Below, one piece after another: positions 34,287 through 47,693 of a stretch of 64,000 nucleotides of DNA. The translations under genes were made by a program, and so were the position numbers. The notes below the pieces were generated by a model. The model did not search any database and had not been told where the DNA came from. It saw nothing but the letters and a program-made list of their open reading frames with translations. The stretch is from Ananas comosus (lineage: Eukaryota > Streptophyta > Magnoliopsida > Poales > Bromeliaceae), in NCBI RefSeq assembly GCF_001540865.1, contig NC_033626.1:12244065-12308064 (forward strand). Direction: 5' to 3'. Numbering within the stretch: the first letter of the stretch is position 1; every line of letters starts with the position of its first letter.

Positions 34287-35505
34287 ATATATAATATATA
34301 ATATATATATATATTATATTAGGTGGAATTACTATTAATAGTAAACGCTTTTTTGCTATCAAGTTTTTAATATAGTATATAAACATATTGTTTAACATTT
34401 GATTTTGAAAAAGATGAAATTTTCTGAACAGAAAGTAATTTTAATAAGTATATTATTATTTGTGCTAGTACATATCATCTTTTGTGTATTATTTTATTTT
34501 TTATTTTTTGATTCTATTTAGTAGTTATTTTTATCGACCATGCAGCATGTCAAGAATTAGGAGAGTGTTTCAATTGAATTATAATTAAGAGGCAAGAATA
34601 CTCAAATAAAAATAATTAAGGGTCGTTAAATATTAATCAAATTAATATAGTGAGGGTCTACTCAAAGTGGTATTTAGTCGAACTCATTGACTGCACTGGG
34701 CAAGTGTGTATATATCTCTACACACCAATAAATTTGTAAAATAGAGATGTTAAAATTAAATTTTAGTTAATTTAATTTAGTTTTATATATTTAAATAACT
34801 TATACGTGAATATTTATAAAATTTTAATATAGTTATTTAAAATAAAATTTATATTTTTCTGATTGGTACATGATGCCCCATTGCACCATAATGGACATAC
34901 GTCAACAAACTATAGCTCTTACTATTGAAAATTAATTGCTTGCACCAATGTATGTGTATATTTTATAAAATACTGTAAATTGTATGCTAGATAATGTGAA
35001 AAATAATATTTTAATCATATGTTAATAAATTTATTTCATGGATTTTATTGTCTGTATATAAAAAATAAAATTTAGATGTTGTATTAAATTTGTATTAAGA
35101 ATTTTATGATGCACGGTGATGCACCGAATATTGGCCCTAGATATGTGTGATAAGAGGGCAGAGGGCCTCAAATGACTCGTCATTGCTGAAAAAGTATTCT
35201 GCCTCACTTGGAGTATGGGTGTACGATCATAAATACCAATAAACTTGTACTGATAAAGTACCAAAAAAAATTCTAACTAAAATCTATATTAATTAAATTT
35301 ATTTTATGATACTTTAAATATCTTTATATTAACAAATATAAAATTTAAATATATATATTAAAATAAAATAATATTTTTTAAGGATTATAGTGCACTGGGA
35401 TGGTCTACGATGCACCGGGTGTATCGAGTCATTGAGTAGACACGTGTCAAGTAAAGAACAATGCTCCACGAACTTTAGTATATAATAATAGATAATAGAT
35501 AATAG
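33656..35505. repeat. extra block in arm 1 with a direct repeat of the loop
   Basis: AT-rich and without genes. The portion 34510-35095 is a direct repeat of about 36199-36785, sharing GATTCTATTTAG, then AATTAGGAGAGTGTTTCAAT and CAAAGTGGTATTTAGTCGAA. The 34.5-kb copy differs mostly by lost single bases. A long (AT)n tract lies at 34256-34319. Confidence 0.7.
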
Positions 35506-36068
35506 ATTTGATGTGCCATAAATCATTCAAATATCTATACCTATATATATATATATATTATATATATACAAAACTATAAATTTTGGATACTAAATAAATA
35601 ATATTTTTTTCTATCATTGATTATGGGGGTATTAAATGTTTATATTTGTTAAGATTCTATTTGAATGTCTGAAGAAGCTATATGTTTGTCAAGAACTTAA
35701 AATTTTTTTCAAAGTTCTCCTTTGCAATTATTCAAACTTCAAAAGAAATATCTATTAAAGATTTTGCTCAAATCTTCTGAAAGTATTTTTACCAATCTCA
35801 AGCTATGAACGTAGATATCGAAGAGTCAAGTCTCTTAAAATTTTTAGAAGATGTAATTAATATAGGCTTTTGGAAGCTCGTACCCTCTCGTTTTGACTTG
35901 TAGTTTTTACTATATTGCCGTCTTTTTATTTATTCTCTGAAAAGTGATCTACATATATCTATGGCCTCCACCCAAACTCCAGAGACTCCTCACTTGTAAT
36001 CATCTATTCTCAAGTAATATAATACCAAACCAACTGTCTCTAGCGCAATTAGCAAATAACTTGATGGT

Positions 36069-36789
36069 TGATACAAAAAAAAAAAAAAAAAANGTTATTT
36101 TTGTCGACCAATGCAAGCAATGTCAAGAATTGGGAGAGTGTTTCAATTGGATTAATATTTTATCGACCTTTAATTATTTTTATTTTTTACTTTTCTGATT
36201 CTATTTAGGTTATTTTTATCGACCAATGCAAGCAATGTCAAGAATTAGGAGAGTGTTTCAATTGAATTAATAATTAACAGGCAACGAATAACTCAAATAA
36301 AAATAATTAAAGGTCGATAAAATATTAATCAAATTAATATAGTTGAGGGTCTAACTCAAAGTGGTATTTAGTCGAACTCATTGACTGCACTGGCCAAGTG
36401 TGTATATATCTCATACACACCAATAAATTTGTAAAATAGAGATGTTAAAATTAAATTTTAGTTAATTTAATTTAGTTTATAATATTTAAAATAACTATAC
36501 GTGAATATTTATAAATTTTAGATATAGTTATTAAAATAAAATTATATTTTTCTGATTGGATCCATGATGCCCCCATTGCACCAATAACTGGACATACGTC
36601 AACAAACAATAGCTCTTACTATTGAAAATTATTGCTTGCACCCAATGTATGTGTATATTTTATAAATACTGATAAATTTGTATGCTAGAAATGTGAAAAA
36701 TAATATTTTAGAATAAAATATAATTAATTAAATTTATTTCATGGCATTTTTATGTCTGTATATTAAAAAAATAAAATTTAGATCTGTAT
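36069..36789. repeat. loop at the centre of the inverted duplication
   Basis: The region starts with an A-run and a single N at 36093. It contains TTATTTTTGTCGACC / TTATTTTTATCGACC twice in direct orientation (about 36095 and 36209). AATATTTTATCGACCTTTAA (36152) is matched in inverse orientation near 36310. The remainder is the second copy of the 34.5-kb direct repeat. Confidence 0.7.
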
Positions 36790-39700
36790 CAAGCATCAAT
36801 TCATTTGCTAATTGCGGCTAGAGACAGTTGTTTGGTATTATATTAACTTGAGAGTATATGATTACAAGTGAGAAGTCTCTGGAGTTTGGTGGAGCATAGA
36901 TATATGTAGAATCTTTTTCAGAGAATAAATAAAAAGACGGCAAAATAGTAAAGTACAAGTCAAAGACGAGAGGTACAAGCTTTAAAAGCTATACTAATTA
37001 CATCCTTCTAAAAATTTTAAGGAAACTTGACTCTTCGAGTCTAACGTTCATATCGAGATGTAAAGATACTTCAGAAATTTGAAGCAAAAATTCTTTAGTA
37101 ATATTCCTTGTAAAATTTAATAATTGCAGAAGAAGAATTTGAAAAAAAATTAAAAAATTCTTGATGCAAACATATAGTTTCTACAAACGATCAAAAGAGA
37201 TCTTACAAATTAAACAGTGTTAATACCCCATAATCAATTGATGAAAAAAAATATTATTTATTATTCTCCAAAATTTAAGTGTTTGTATATTATTTGAAAT
37301 GATTTATGACACATCAAATAAATTGGTGTACACAAGAAGCAATTGCTCCTAATTATTAACATCGATTGTTTTTATGAGTTCATCGCGATGTGCTTGTATA
37401 CACCCATTACGCAATAAGTTTTCTCCGGTTAGTGAATCGCTCGCAGGTTGATCGGACGGTGGAGATTTCCTCGTTCTATTTTCAGTGAGCGTGCTCCCTA
37501 ATCTCTTCTTCCTTCTTCTCGTCCTCCGATGAGATTTGAGCGCACGGAGGATCGGAGAGGGGAAGGTGCGCGCATGGAATGAGAGAGAGAGCTCTTTGTT
37601 CGTTAAAAGCGAAGGAAACGCTCTACCCATGTGAGCATCAAAGCCAAAAACCGTTCCCTTCTCCTCATCTCTCTCCGAGGTTCTTTTCCCTACTAATGAA
37701 TGTCCTCCTTACCTAGGTGTTTGTTCCTACTTTTTGTTATTTGGGATTTTGATGACCATGTGTCGCGACAATTGAATGATAAGTTTTGTCCACTACTTTT
37801 TCGTTTGATTTATCATGGTATCACAGGAAAATTAGTTTTGGAAGTAGTTGTGAGTGTAGGGTTTAGTCCTTTATGAAGGCTTTTTTTATGAATAAGCAAA
37901 CTAATTATTAGCTGTTACTTTAGTCGAATGGAAGAGGTTGATTCAGTTTAGAGATAAATATAAGTGTTATGCCACCAATCCTATCAAAGGTTAATTTTAG
38001 CCACAAATTTGGATATGTTGAACAATTTGAACAAGATCGTTTTCTTCTTTAATTTTCCTCTTTATTTTTGTTTTAATTTTGGCCTTGAGAATCATCCGTG
38101 TAGAGATATAGGTTTTGTGCAATTTTGCTTAGCGATAATCTATATTTAAGTTACGCATTGATGTTCTCTTTGATGGATAAATAACACAAAGGATGTAGTT
38201 CTTAATCAAGTAACTGCCACATTCTCTTGCTTAGGTTATGTTTGCAATTCGGCAACTTTTCGAGCCTTTCGGAATTAGGATTTGGAGTAATATATTGAAT
38301 GGCTTGATTTGATCGATGCACCTCATTGCTAATAGAAATGTAGCACTGGAATGACCGAACTCTGCTTCCTAGACATGTGCTGCTGTCAATAGGCACCAGA
38401 AGGAACCTCTTAGGGCTCTTGATATGTTCAATTCTGCGCAAAAGACGATGGATTCTTAGGCAGACACTCTTACACATACAAATGTATGGTCGATAAACTT
38501 GGACTCCATGGCGAGTTTAAGGCCATAGGAGCTGTTATCTCAGAAATGAGATCGAATATTGCCAATTCTTTTCTTTGAAGAAGTGTACGTTAGTGGCGAT
38601 GAAAAGCTATGGAAAGGAGGGAGGCTTCAAGAGCTGTCAATGTGTTTGAGCAAATGGATTTTTCGGTTGTGAGCCGACGGTTATATCTTATAATGTAATT
38701 ATGAACATCTTGGTTGAATATAGATACTATGATCAAGCTGCACAAAGTGTATCTGAGGATGCTTGGATAAGAAAGTTATTCGCAGATGTCGCACACCTTT
38801 ACCGTTAGAATAAATCCTCTGCAGAACAGGAAGACCCAAAACAACGCAGCTCTTAGGCTTCTTAGCAAAAATCAAGACGAGGTTAGATGCGATAGCAAGT
38901 TGCGTATTGACAGTGATCTGTGACTTTATGAAGAAATTATTTTCAAAGTTGAGGCGTATGCATACGTTCGACGAAATGCCTTTAGAAGAGAATTTCCCTT
39001 GATATAGTTTACCTTAACAAGGTAATCATGTGCTTTGATAAAAAAGGTGAAGTTTTAGAGAAAGCCAAGTAAACTCTTGCCAGGTTATGAAAGGAGGCAT
39101 GTCCCTAAATTATTTACATACAGAATATACTACTGAATTCCAGGCGCTCTGAAGAAAGCAAGTTGAGCAGAGGCCATCTCTTATTTGGAAATTGGATAGT
39201 CAACACTGGTTCCTCGATGCGATAACTTATAATACGCTTATAAGCGGCTTGTGCAAAGAATGCTACAGGTCTTGAGGCTGAGACTATCTACAAAAATGGT
39301 AAATCATGGCTGCGCTCAGAAGATTTTACCTACAATAACTATTTATAGATGGGTATCATTTGCAAAACTAGGTATGGTACAAAAGTCTTCTGAAACTAAA
39401 GGTGCAAGTTTTTAAGGGATTTGCCCTTGTCGACGTAACTATATTGCTCTCATTAATGGTATGTGTCAGAGAAGGTGACATCAATAGCGGGCTCTGGATT
39501 CATTTAACGAGGCCTAAGAAGCAAGCCTTGAAGCCCGAACTCCTTGTCTTACGAACTCGCTTTATAAAGGGTCTGCTCCTCGACCAAGACGCTTAATCTA
39601 CAGCATGGAGGTCATGAATGAGATGTTAGAAATGGTGTAATCCGATATTTTGGACATACAATATCATATATAATGGGCTATGCAAGATGAGGTAATGTTC

Positions 39701-42700
39701 TGATGCCCATGGTTCTCTTGAATGTGCCATAGTAAAAGGTATCTCCCGATGTGTTTTACTTTTAACACATTGAATTGATGGGTACTGTAAGAAATTAAAT
39801 TGGATAGTGGCTTTACTGCTTGTTGAAAGATGTGGAACCATGGGTCCACCCTGTTCTGTACTATAGAACTCTGTGTTGAATGCGCCTTGCAAGCTGGGAG
39901 ACAAAAGATGTTTTGGAAGTGTTAATGAATGGTCCTCAAGGGTGTTGCCCTAAGTTATCCACGTATACTATTAATTGAGAATCTCTGTAAGTGCCATAAA
40001 AATGAGGAGGCTTCAGAGATCATAGTGAAGATGAGGAGTGAAGGGATTGATCTGACATTATCGTTAGTTTGCATACTTTGATTCATGGCTTTTGTAGAAT
40101 AGCAATCCTCGATTGGGCACTGAAATTTTTACGTAGAATTGGAGCACGACAAGTTCTCTCCTACAATTGATTCATATAGATATTAGTGATTCAGTGCTTA
40201 TTCTAGACAAAACTGAACATGCATATGGCTGAGAAAATTTTTAGTGAGATGTCAGCAAGGGTTTGTTTCAGCGCTGATGCATATACGTACAGTGTCCATT
40301 ATAATGGATACTCGCAAGAGCGGAAATGTGCAGACCAGGGCGTATAATTTTCTTATTTATAATGGTTAATGAGGGACATATTCATCAATGGCACAGCTTG
40401 ACGTGTATAAATTGTCTTTCATGTAAACCACAGATCTGATGAGCTGTTGGTATCATTTTGATTATTGGTCGAGGAATGGAGTAGGTTCCTGAAGTAGTCT
40501 ACATTTTGAGATGCCGATAAGAGGCAATAGCAGCCCGAGATCGGTTGTAGAGGAAATGTGAGAAAGGTCACATCACTTACAATGCGTGTATGAAGCTTCT
40601 TTATGATGGAATTAGAAATAGTAAAAGTGAGTGCCGGAACCAGGCGCGACTGCTTGACCACTTAATCCCTCAATGTCCCGGCTCGTCGCTGTCGCCTGGC
40701 TCAACACCCTCTCACCCATCTGAGCCACACTTTTTGCAAAGCCTCGAATGAGTACCCTTCCTATCACACTTCGTCCCCTGACGAAACTCTCGGAACTAAC
40801 AAACGCAAGAACTATAAGCAACTCAAGATCCTTAGAGATGAAATCCCTTTACTATTGAGGTAATCAAGGTACATGGGAGTAACAAGTTTCCCCTCGAATG
40901 GAAGTAAGAGTTATGTCCTTGCCATTATAAAGTTTTCTAATTCTTCGCATCTTCTAAGCAGTCTAGTAGCACTCTCACCTAATTATATTCCTCTATTCTA
41001 ATTATTTTCTCGTCGAATGTATATCTTGTGATAGGTATTGACTGTTTATGCCAATATTTATTTCTGTGGACTAATGTGCGCATCGCAGTTAGCCTAGAAT
41101 AATGATAGTCAGTCTGTTTCATGTCTCTAACTAATAGCCTTATTTGTTTTTGTTCATTATTAACTGACTCTTTTTGGCATCGGTCATCTTTCTAGGCTTT
41201 GTTGGTGATATATGCATGGTGGAGAGGGGGCCAACAGAGACCAAGACGACGTTCTGAGCCAAAAACCACGAGGCAAGTTACGCTAACCAAAAGTAAGGAG
41301 ATTCCCTCTTTCCAATGTATCTAACCATTATTGAGCTTCCGCGGCCGCAGTTTTTATTCTCTGGCTGCTTTCATGTTTTCTAGTTTGGCGACATCGAATC
41401 TATCTTCATCAAGCTTCTGGCTTTAGGGCCTCCCCTCCTACCTTTAGATTTTTTAAATAAAAATAGAAGGTAAAAAAATCACTGCAGAGAGTTTTTGTTC
41501 GGCAGAACCTTGTTAAGAACAACGTGGACTCCTGTGGCTGTTTCATGTTAGATCTGAATTGGTGTTGCTGCTGCAAAAGGGTTTGCACCGCACTGATTAA
41601 AAGGTAATGCCATTAATACTGTACCATCATCAGAAATTTCTTCTACTACAATACACAAATACTAGGATTATTTTGAAATTTATCTGTCTTGGCATCTCTT
41701 TCTTTCTATGGATTAGTCAAACCATTGTATGAACTGGGAAAAACTATACGTTGGCACGGTAGCGCTTGGCAGTTCAGCTTGCTGATCTTCTGAAGTCGCA
41801 AACTGCGAAAAGATTGAGAATCCCGCATTCCGTATCCAATAGGCATATTCAATTTTTTTTATGTTCATTCGCGAGTTTAAAACTATAATGTATCTATTTC
41901 CGGAACCAAGAATGTTAATTACACATGCTTGTGGAGGTGTGAATTTTCGAAATTGACGCTTTTCGCAGGAGCTCTGACGCAAGAACGGTTTGTGATATGG
42001 TGGGCTGCGTTGGGATTTTTATATTTTTTTACATAAAAAAAGATGGAGTACTACTCACGGAACTATTTGGGAGTTTTAACTCAGAAATTGAGTTTTAATA
42101 TATTAAAAGGCGTTTAAGAGCATAAGTTTTATGGGGGCTATGTTTATAGCAGGATGGTTAAATTTATTATGCATCACTCAATCTAAATTTGAATGCTATA
42201 ATGTGATGGCACGATAAATTTGACGATTTTAATGTAGAAATGGTTTCGCAATAATATACATTATCTTTATTATTATTATTTTATTATTATTATATGGCAT
42301 CCTAAAGACCATTAAATACGATATAACGTGTCAATCTTTGGGCAACTGAAGTACATATCTCGAAGAACCCAGCGCCGTGACGAGTTGATCAGGTCAACAA
42401 ATTCGACATGCCCGTAACATTATCGTAAGTATTGGTCTATGCACTTATTTAACGAGCTGATTACGCTAAACTAATCCATGATTGATTCGCAAAAGTAAGA
42501 GGGAAATTAATTTTCTTCGTTGGGAACCCGAGAGTTTTCTCATACCAAGAGAGAGAAGAGGCTTGGGTTTGAAGGGTTTGACGCCACTCATTTGTAAATG
42601 GTCAACTGCATAATTAGTCCTTCAACTTTGAACCAATTCTCACTTTAATGACTTCAACACTTCTAACTTGGTATTGTTGAAAAATTTATAATTTTTTACA

Positions 42701-44350
42701 GTGATCTAGTTTTTAATCCTAATTTTAGAGATCGCGTCCGTGAACGGATATTAGAGCTTATCGCACAATTGAATGCTTCGCGGTCGAACAATAGAGATGC
42801 CAGAGAATTTAGAGAGTAGTTTCTTTTCTCAATAAATAATAGGAACTAGAAATGAAATAAATTTTTTTTTAGGAAAAACTTCAGAATACACTCATGTGTT
42901 TTTGCATTTTTTTACTTTATTATTACTGTGGTTTAAAGTGATAGTGAATTTTGGTAGCCTATGGTTTCAGTATTCTCTTTTATTATTAATCTTTAACTAA
43001 TTTTTTTTATTAAATTAGTGATACATTAAAACTAAAGATATTAAAGTAATATCGATAATCTAGGTGGCGGTATATGAAGTTTTTTATATATAATTTAACA
43101 AAATTTAACGAATAAGTGACGAAAAGATAAAAATGAAACGCATATGGTATACCTTGATAACACTATAAATCACATGAGTACTAAAGGAGACAGTGTGAAA
43201 CCAATAGGAGTGGATATTTGTAGTTTAACCCCCTTTTTTCTAAGATTTAGATCGGTAAATTTCAAATTGAGGGGATAAAATGAAACTGTAACAGAAGTTA
43301 AGGTACTAGTAAGCATTTAACCCTCTATTTTTAAGCTTGGATTGCACGTTTGGTTAGTTTATTGGGTAGCAAAAACGAGATCCTGGACGGACAAGAAGGT
43401 CCGAACCGATGCCCACGTTCGGGAAGCTTCGGTAGATTTTGGGCGTACCCAAAAAAATCCCACTTAATTTGAAGCTGCTTCGCCTTGTTGGCACTTTTGG
43501 CCGACCAGTTTTTTTTCAACCTAATAATTTTGGGAATTCATAGTTCTACCGAATTTTTTTGGTCAATGCTCCTGGCCAAAAACTTTGTCTCATGTCATTG
43601 AGGGGACCGACATTTTCCTACATGTTGGATTTTTTGTTGTATCAGTTATTTATAGAATAGAAAAAAATAGAATCTTTCTTTAAGCAGATAATATAATATA
43701 AATTTTATGCAAAACTTTTTTTTTTCTTATTTTTGATGGAAGTCGTTTGAAGCGAAAATTTTATTAACAACAATGAAATGACATGGAATTGAGAAAATAT
43801 ACACAAGAGAATCACACATTATATATTTTTTTGCTTAGACAGATCCTGCATTAACTAGTTGATCAGCTTGCTAGAGCTTTTCTGGAGAAGTGAGACAGTT
43901 CATCCTTTTGACGTTCGTTGATTGAAGGACCGAAGTGTTTTGAGCTTCATTCCAAGCATTCCAGTGATTGATATCGGATTGGCTCGAATCAGAATGAATG
44001 GATCGTTTTAATAATAAATACTGAAGCGGAGAATGATTTGAATTCGTATTTTCTAAAAGGTGCCCCCAAAAAAATTGACTGCTTTCGACAATTGTTTTAA
44101 TTTTAGATGACAACACATTACTGATAGTTTTGATAAAATCTGAAACACATAGCTAAACACTTACTCGATTAGTAACGAGACAAATGCCCCCATTTCGTCC
44201 CGAATCCCACATTTACAGGCTAGCATCTATCCAGACCTGCAAAACTAAATTCATTAGCAGAACATCTTTCGAAATTTTTGTAAAATAAAAAATTTATAAT
44301 TTGACGTGTACACACAACAATTGAACGTGGTGGTAATTACGTTGTGGTTA
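36790..44350 (-). repeat. arm 2 of the inverted duplication, error-like divergence
   Basis: This is the reverse-complement copy of 24050-36068 without the LINE and without the 33656-35505 block. Differences from arm 1 are dominated by single-base insertions and deletions, often in short homopolymers, in coding and non-coding parts alike. Its outer end falls in an (AT)n stretch about 230 bases before a 25-base N run. The stretch 40670-44350 holds no separate gene; it mirrors the DNA downstream of the PPR gene. Confidence 0.85.
38351..40667 (+). pseudogene. frame-broken copy of the At1g74580-like PPR gene
   Basis: The sequence follows the PPR gene at 30345-32627 from its start (AATGACCGAACTCTGCTTCC at 38350) to its end (GGAATTAGAAATAGTAAAAG at about 40610). 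Frequent one- and two-base indels shift the frame every few dozen codons, and only scattered fragments of PPR motifs remain. It cannot encode a PPR protein as written. The indel-rich pattern may reflect sequence error rather than biological decay, so the true allele could be intact. Confidence 0.85.
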
Positions 44351-44988
44351 TTGAATATATAATATATATAGAGCCTGTTTATGTTGCTTAAGATAAACAT
44401 TTTGTGGCTTGGTAATTTTTATACACATTAGATTTATGTCTTTGATCATTTTTCACCGTTAGATTTGACTATTCACGAACGCACGCACTCACCCTAGGAG
44501 CGCACAGTCGTCATCACTACACCGAGCCTTTTTTAAGCCAATGGCTAAAAATCTAAAAGCACCAACACTTGGTACTNNNNNNNNNNNNNNNNNNNNNNNN
44601 NATAAAAAAAAAAAAAAAAAAAAATACAATACCAAGAGCATTCCTCAAATTCTCTCTCTCCCATATTAATTTTAGGACGAGTAGGTCCAGACCGGCGAGA
44701 AGAGAGGTAGACTTGTTCACTTCGTAGAGAAAAACGAGCGCCACACGGATTTGATAAGCGATTTTATTTAAGTCAGTAATATGCTGGTACTTATTTGTGA
44801 TTTGTCTTATTTCGAAAAAAAGAAAAAGAGAGACTTAAATTTTGAGTGCGGTGTATGAGCCATTCGGATACACCGGGTCCATTTCTCCCCACCGACTCAC
44901 CCGAACCGAAGCTCCAACTTAGGTCTTGGGTCGTATACGCCCCCTCCGATCAGAGAGAGAGAGAGAGAGAGAGATTTATTTATTAGGG
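44351..44988. other. spacer with a 25-base gap
   Basis: The assembly gap of 25 Ns is at 44577-44601, followed by an A-run. The rest is intergenic DNA ending in a (GA)n leader at about 44952-44974 in front of the TRIP4 gene. No gene is seen. Confidence 0.7.
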
Positions 44989-47693
44989 ATGGGTTCGTCG
45001 GGGGAATGGTTGGAGAAGGCGTTGCGAGAGCTAAGCGGCAAGATCGAGGAGGGCTTGGATTTGGACGCCGATCTCATATCCGGCCTCGTCTCCTTCTGCG
45101 AGCTCGCCCCTCCCCTCGACGCCGCCGATTACCTCAGGGTGGGCCTCGTCTCCTGCTCATCCTTAATTCTTCCATAGTTTTTGCTTTAATTTCTATCATC
45201 ATTGTTACGTAGGGTAATTCTACTTTACCTTAGAATTATGGATCGGCAACTAATTTATTTTTAGGGTTCTTCGCATTTTCCCTCTTTGCAACAACCCAAG
45301 CTATAGTATTATTTGATTTTAGTCGGGTAATGCTGCAACTTTTAGGGCATGTTTTGGATGTTAGAATGACTTGTGCTGCGTGTTAGGTGTTTGTTTTTAT
45401 GTCCACTCCATTGCGAGTTCCTGATACTCAGTGATTCTTCAGAATAATGCATTTCACTTACAGGTGCCGTTTACTGTGCCGTCGTAGACATTTAATCATA
45501 CTCCTCGCATACCTTTTCTAGTAAAGGCTCTTGAGTAAACAAAAGAGAGAGAGGCACCAAATGAGGTCTTCAGGCATCTAAACATGCCCTCAAAAGATTT
45601 ATATACTATTTTAGATAGAACATTGCGTTGCTTGTTGTATTTTTAGTAACTTTGTTCGCTCAAATTTTTAAATATAACAAAACCTGTCTAAAATTAAGTG
45701 TAACCTAAAAAAGGAAAAAGAAAACGAGAGTTTAGGGACCTATTCTTCTCTGAAAATTGACACATTCATGATGTAGAATATCATCGGCGTCGAAGCTGGT
45801 AAGGATGTGATTCAAGAATACCTGCGGAGGAGGGGCCATGCAGATTCCTCCAATAGCAATGGAGATGCACAAACATCTCAATTGCAAGCGTACGTTAAAC
45901 CACCTGCGGACGGTAATTCTGTGACAACAAAGAAACAAGCAAGAAGTGCAAAAGAGACGAGACAAAAGGATGCCAAGTCATCTGAGACTCAGAACACCAA
46001 GAGTCAATCAGAGGGAAGCCAAATTAATTCCAAGAAGAAAAAAGGCGGGAAGGCCATCTCTCTCGCTGAGGCGGCGAAGGGGTCTGTGGTTTTCCAACAG
46101 GGAAAGCCCTGTTCGTGCCAAGCTCGCCGGCACAAGCTCGTGAGCAATTGTTTATCCTGCGGCAAGATAGTGTGCGAGCAAGAAGGGGAGGGTCCGTGCA
46201 GTTTCTGCGGTGCGCTTGTGTTGAGGGAGGGCAGTACGTATGCTGGCCTAAGTGACGTCACTGTTCCTCTCTCAGAGGCAGAAGCTGTGGCTGAAGCATA
46301 TGCAAGGAGGCTTGTGGAGTATGACAGGAACTCCGCAGCACGAACCAAAGTTATTGACGACCAAAGTGACTATTATGAAATCGAAGGAAACAGCTGGCTA
46401 TCTCCAGAGGTATGTGTTCTTTTCACATGTCTAAATTAACTTAATAGCTGCTGGTCAATCCTCAAGCTTCTTGTTCTTTTGATCCTTGTGATACCTGATT
46501 TAACTCTAATATTATTATCTTAGTGTTAAGATACAGGCTGTTGTTTACTTTTTTGGATTTAGTCCGTCAGTTCGTCTACTTTTTCAGTGTCAATCTAGAG
46601 AAAGTTTCTTTTGATAATTTTGAATAAAGCTGGAACTTTTATCATCTTAGTCGTTTAGTGAATGATTCTTATCAATTGCTTAATGCTGCAGGGCATTTCT
46701 CTGATGCCTTTTTTTTTTTTTTCTTCTTTCCCTCCTCTAGGAGAAGGCAACTCTAAAGAAAAAGCAACAGGAAATTGAAGAAGCAGCTAATGCACAAAAA
46801 GGAAAAGTTATAGTTACATTCGATTTGGTCGGGCGCAAGGTAATTTATCTAACTTTTTATCTAACATTTGTTCAACTGTACCTTTTGTAAACTTAATTTT
46901 TAGATCAGTTGTTGATCAATTAGGTGCAAATTCACCTGTTGAATCTTTTCAATTTGAAGTCATCAAAGCAGTGTAAAGACCTGTATTCATATTTTTGCTA
47001 CCACATATCTTGCTTAGTAACCTCATTTAATTGGGCCTTGAGAAAAAATTTGGAAGTGACTCAAAAGTTTGAGTACCTTGAATTGCAGAATTATATTTGT
47101 TATCTAGCATTATCTTGATGTCCCTTCTTGGGCCGTGCTATGTATACATGCCTTAGGCACAATGTAGTGGCATCGGCCGAGTATGAATTAGGGCATTTGG
47201 AAAAGCTAAGAGGTAGTAAGCTGGGGTTTAAAAAGTGACTTCTCTTTAGAAAATCATAGCCCATAATGTGGTAAAATCAACCAAAAATGTGTACGCTAAG
47301 CAGTATTGTTCTCTCTCACAGCGCATGCTGATGACAAGGAATCTTTTCTTGCAGGTAATTTTGAACAAGGATGAGGCCTCCGAATTGGAATCAGAGTATA
47401 GTATTCTAAGACCGCCTGAAGAAAGAGAATTGAACAGGATAAAGCCTAACCCTACTGTTAGAGTCCTGCCAATGTTTGTTGATACAGGGTCATTGAAGAA
47501 ATCAGCTAAAGGAAAAAAGAGCACAAGATTAGCCAAGGGTTTATGCCTGGAAATAAGTGGCAGGGTACAGCATGATGAGAAGGAGCTACACCCTTTTCTG
47601 AATGGAGGAAGCGAGGATGATAGTTTCTCCAGTAGAGGCTTTGAAAAAGGCCGTGAAGGAGATGATTATGAGTGCTCTCTTGACTACAACTAA
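44989..47693 (+). CDS. TRIP4: activating signal cointegrator 1 homologue (TRIP4/ASC-1)
   Basis: Exons 44989-45138, 45777-46409, 46741-46839 and 47355-47693 join without a frame change to 406 residues. The start at MGSSGEWLEKAL follows a (GA)n leader; an in-frame methionine 21 codons upstream would translate the GA repeat and is less likely. Residues 51-70 (NIIGVEAGKDVIQEYLRRRG) are the conserved N-terminal motif. A Lys/Ser-rich linker follows, then the C2HC5 zinc finger at about 162-195 with cysteines in PCSCQARRHK, NCLSCGKIVCEQ and PCSFCG. TRIP4 is a subunit of the ASC-1 complex, which in other eukaryotes acts in transcription coactivation and in splitting stalled ribosomes. The C-terminal ASCH domain of animal TRIP4 is not evident. 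The gene is intact. Confidence 0.9.

Larger units (their letters stand above)
24050..36068 (+). repeat. arm 1 of a large imperfect inverted duplication
   Basis: This block, including the At1g74580-type PPR gene, matches in reverse complement the block 36790-44350. Examples: the flank near 24110-24180 matches 44210-44310, CACTTCGGTCCTTCATCAAC (24463) matches 43915, and the leader at 33300-33600 matches 37370-37690. Relative to arm 2, this arm has two extra pieces: the LINE at 24921-27578 and a block at about 33660-35505. Confidence 0.85.

Noticed and set aside
34256..34319. Array of short repeats that could suggest CRISPR or a regulatory hairpin
   Set aside because: It is a plain (AT)n microsatellite in plant nuclear DNA, with no spacer-repeat structure.
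36790..44350. Arm 2 as an expressed antisense or siRNA-producing inverted repeat locus
   Set aside because: A long inverted repeat could in principle make hairpin RNA, but the error-like divergence and flanking Ns make an assembly explanation more likely. Small-RNA data would be needed.
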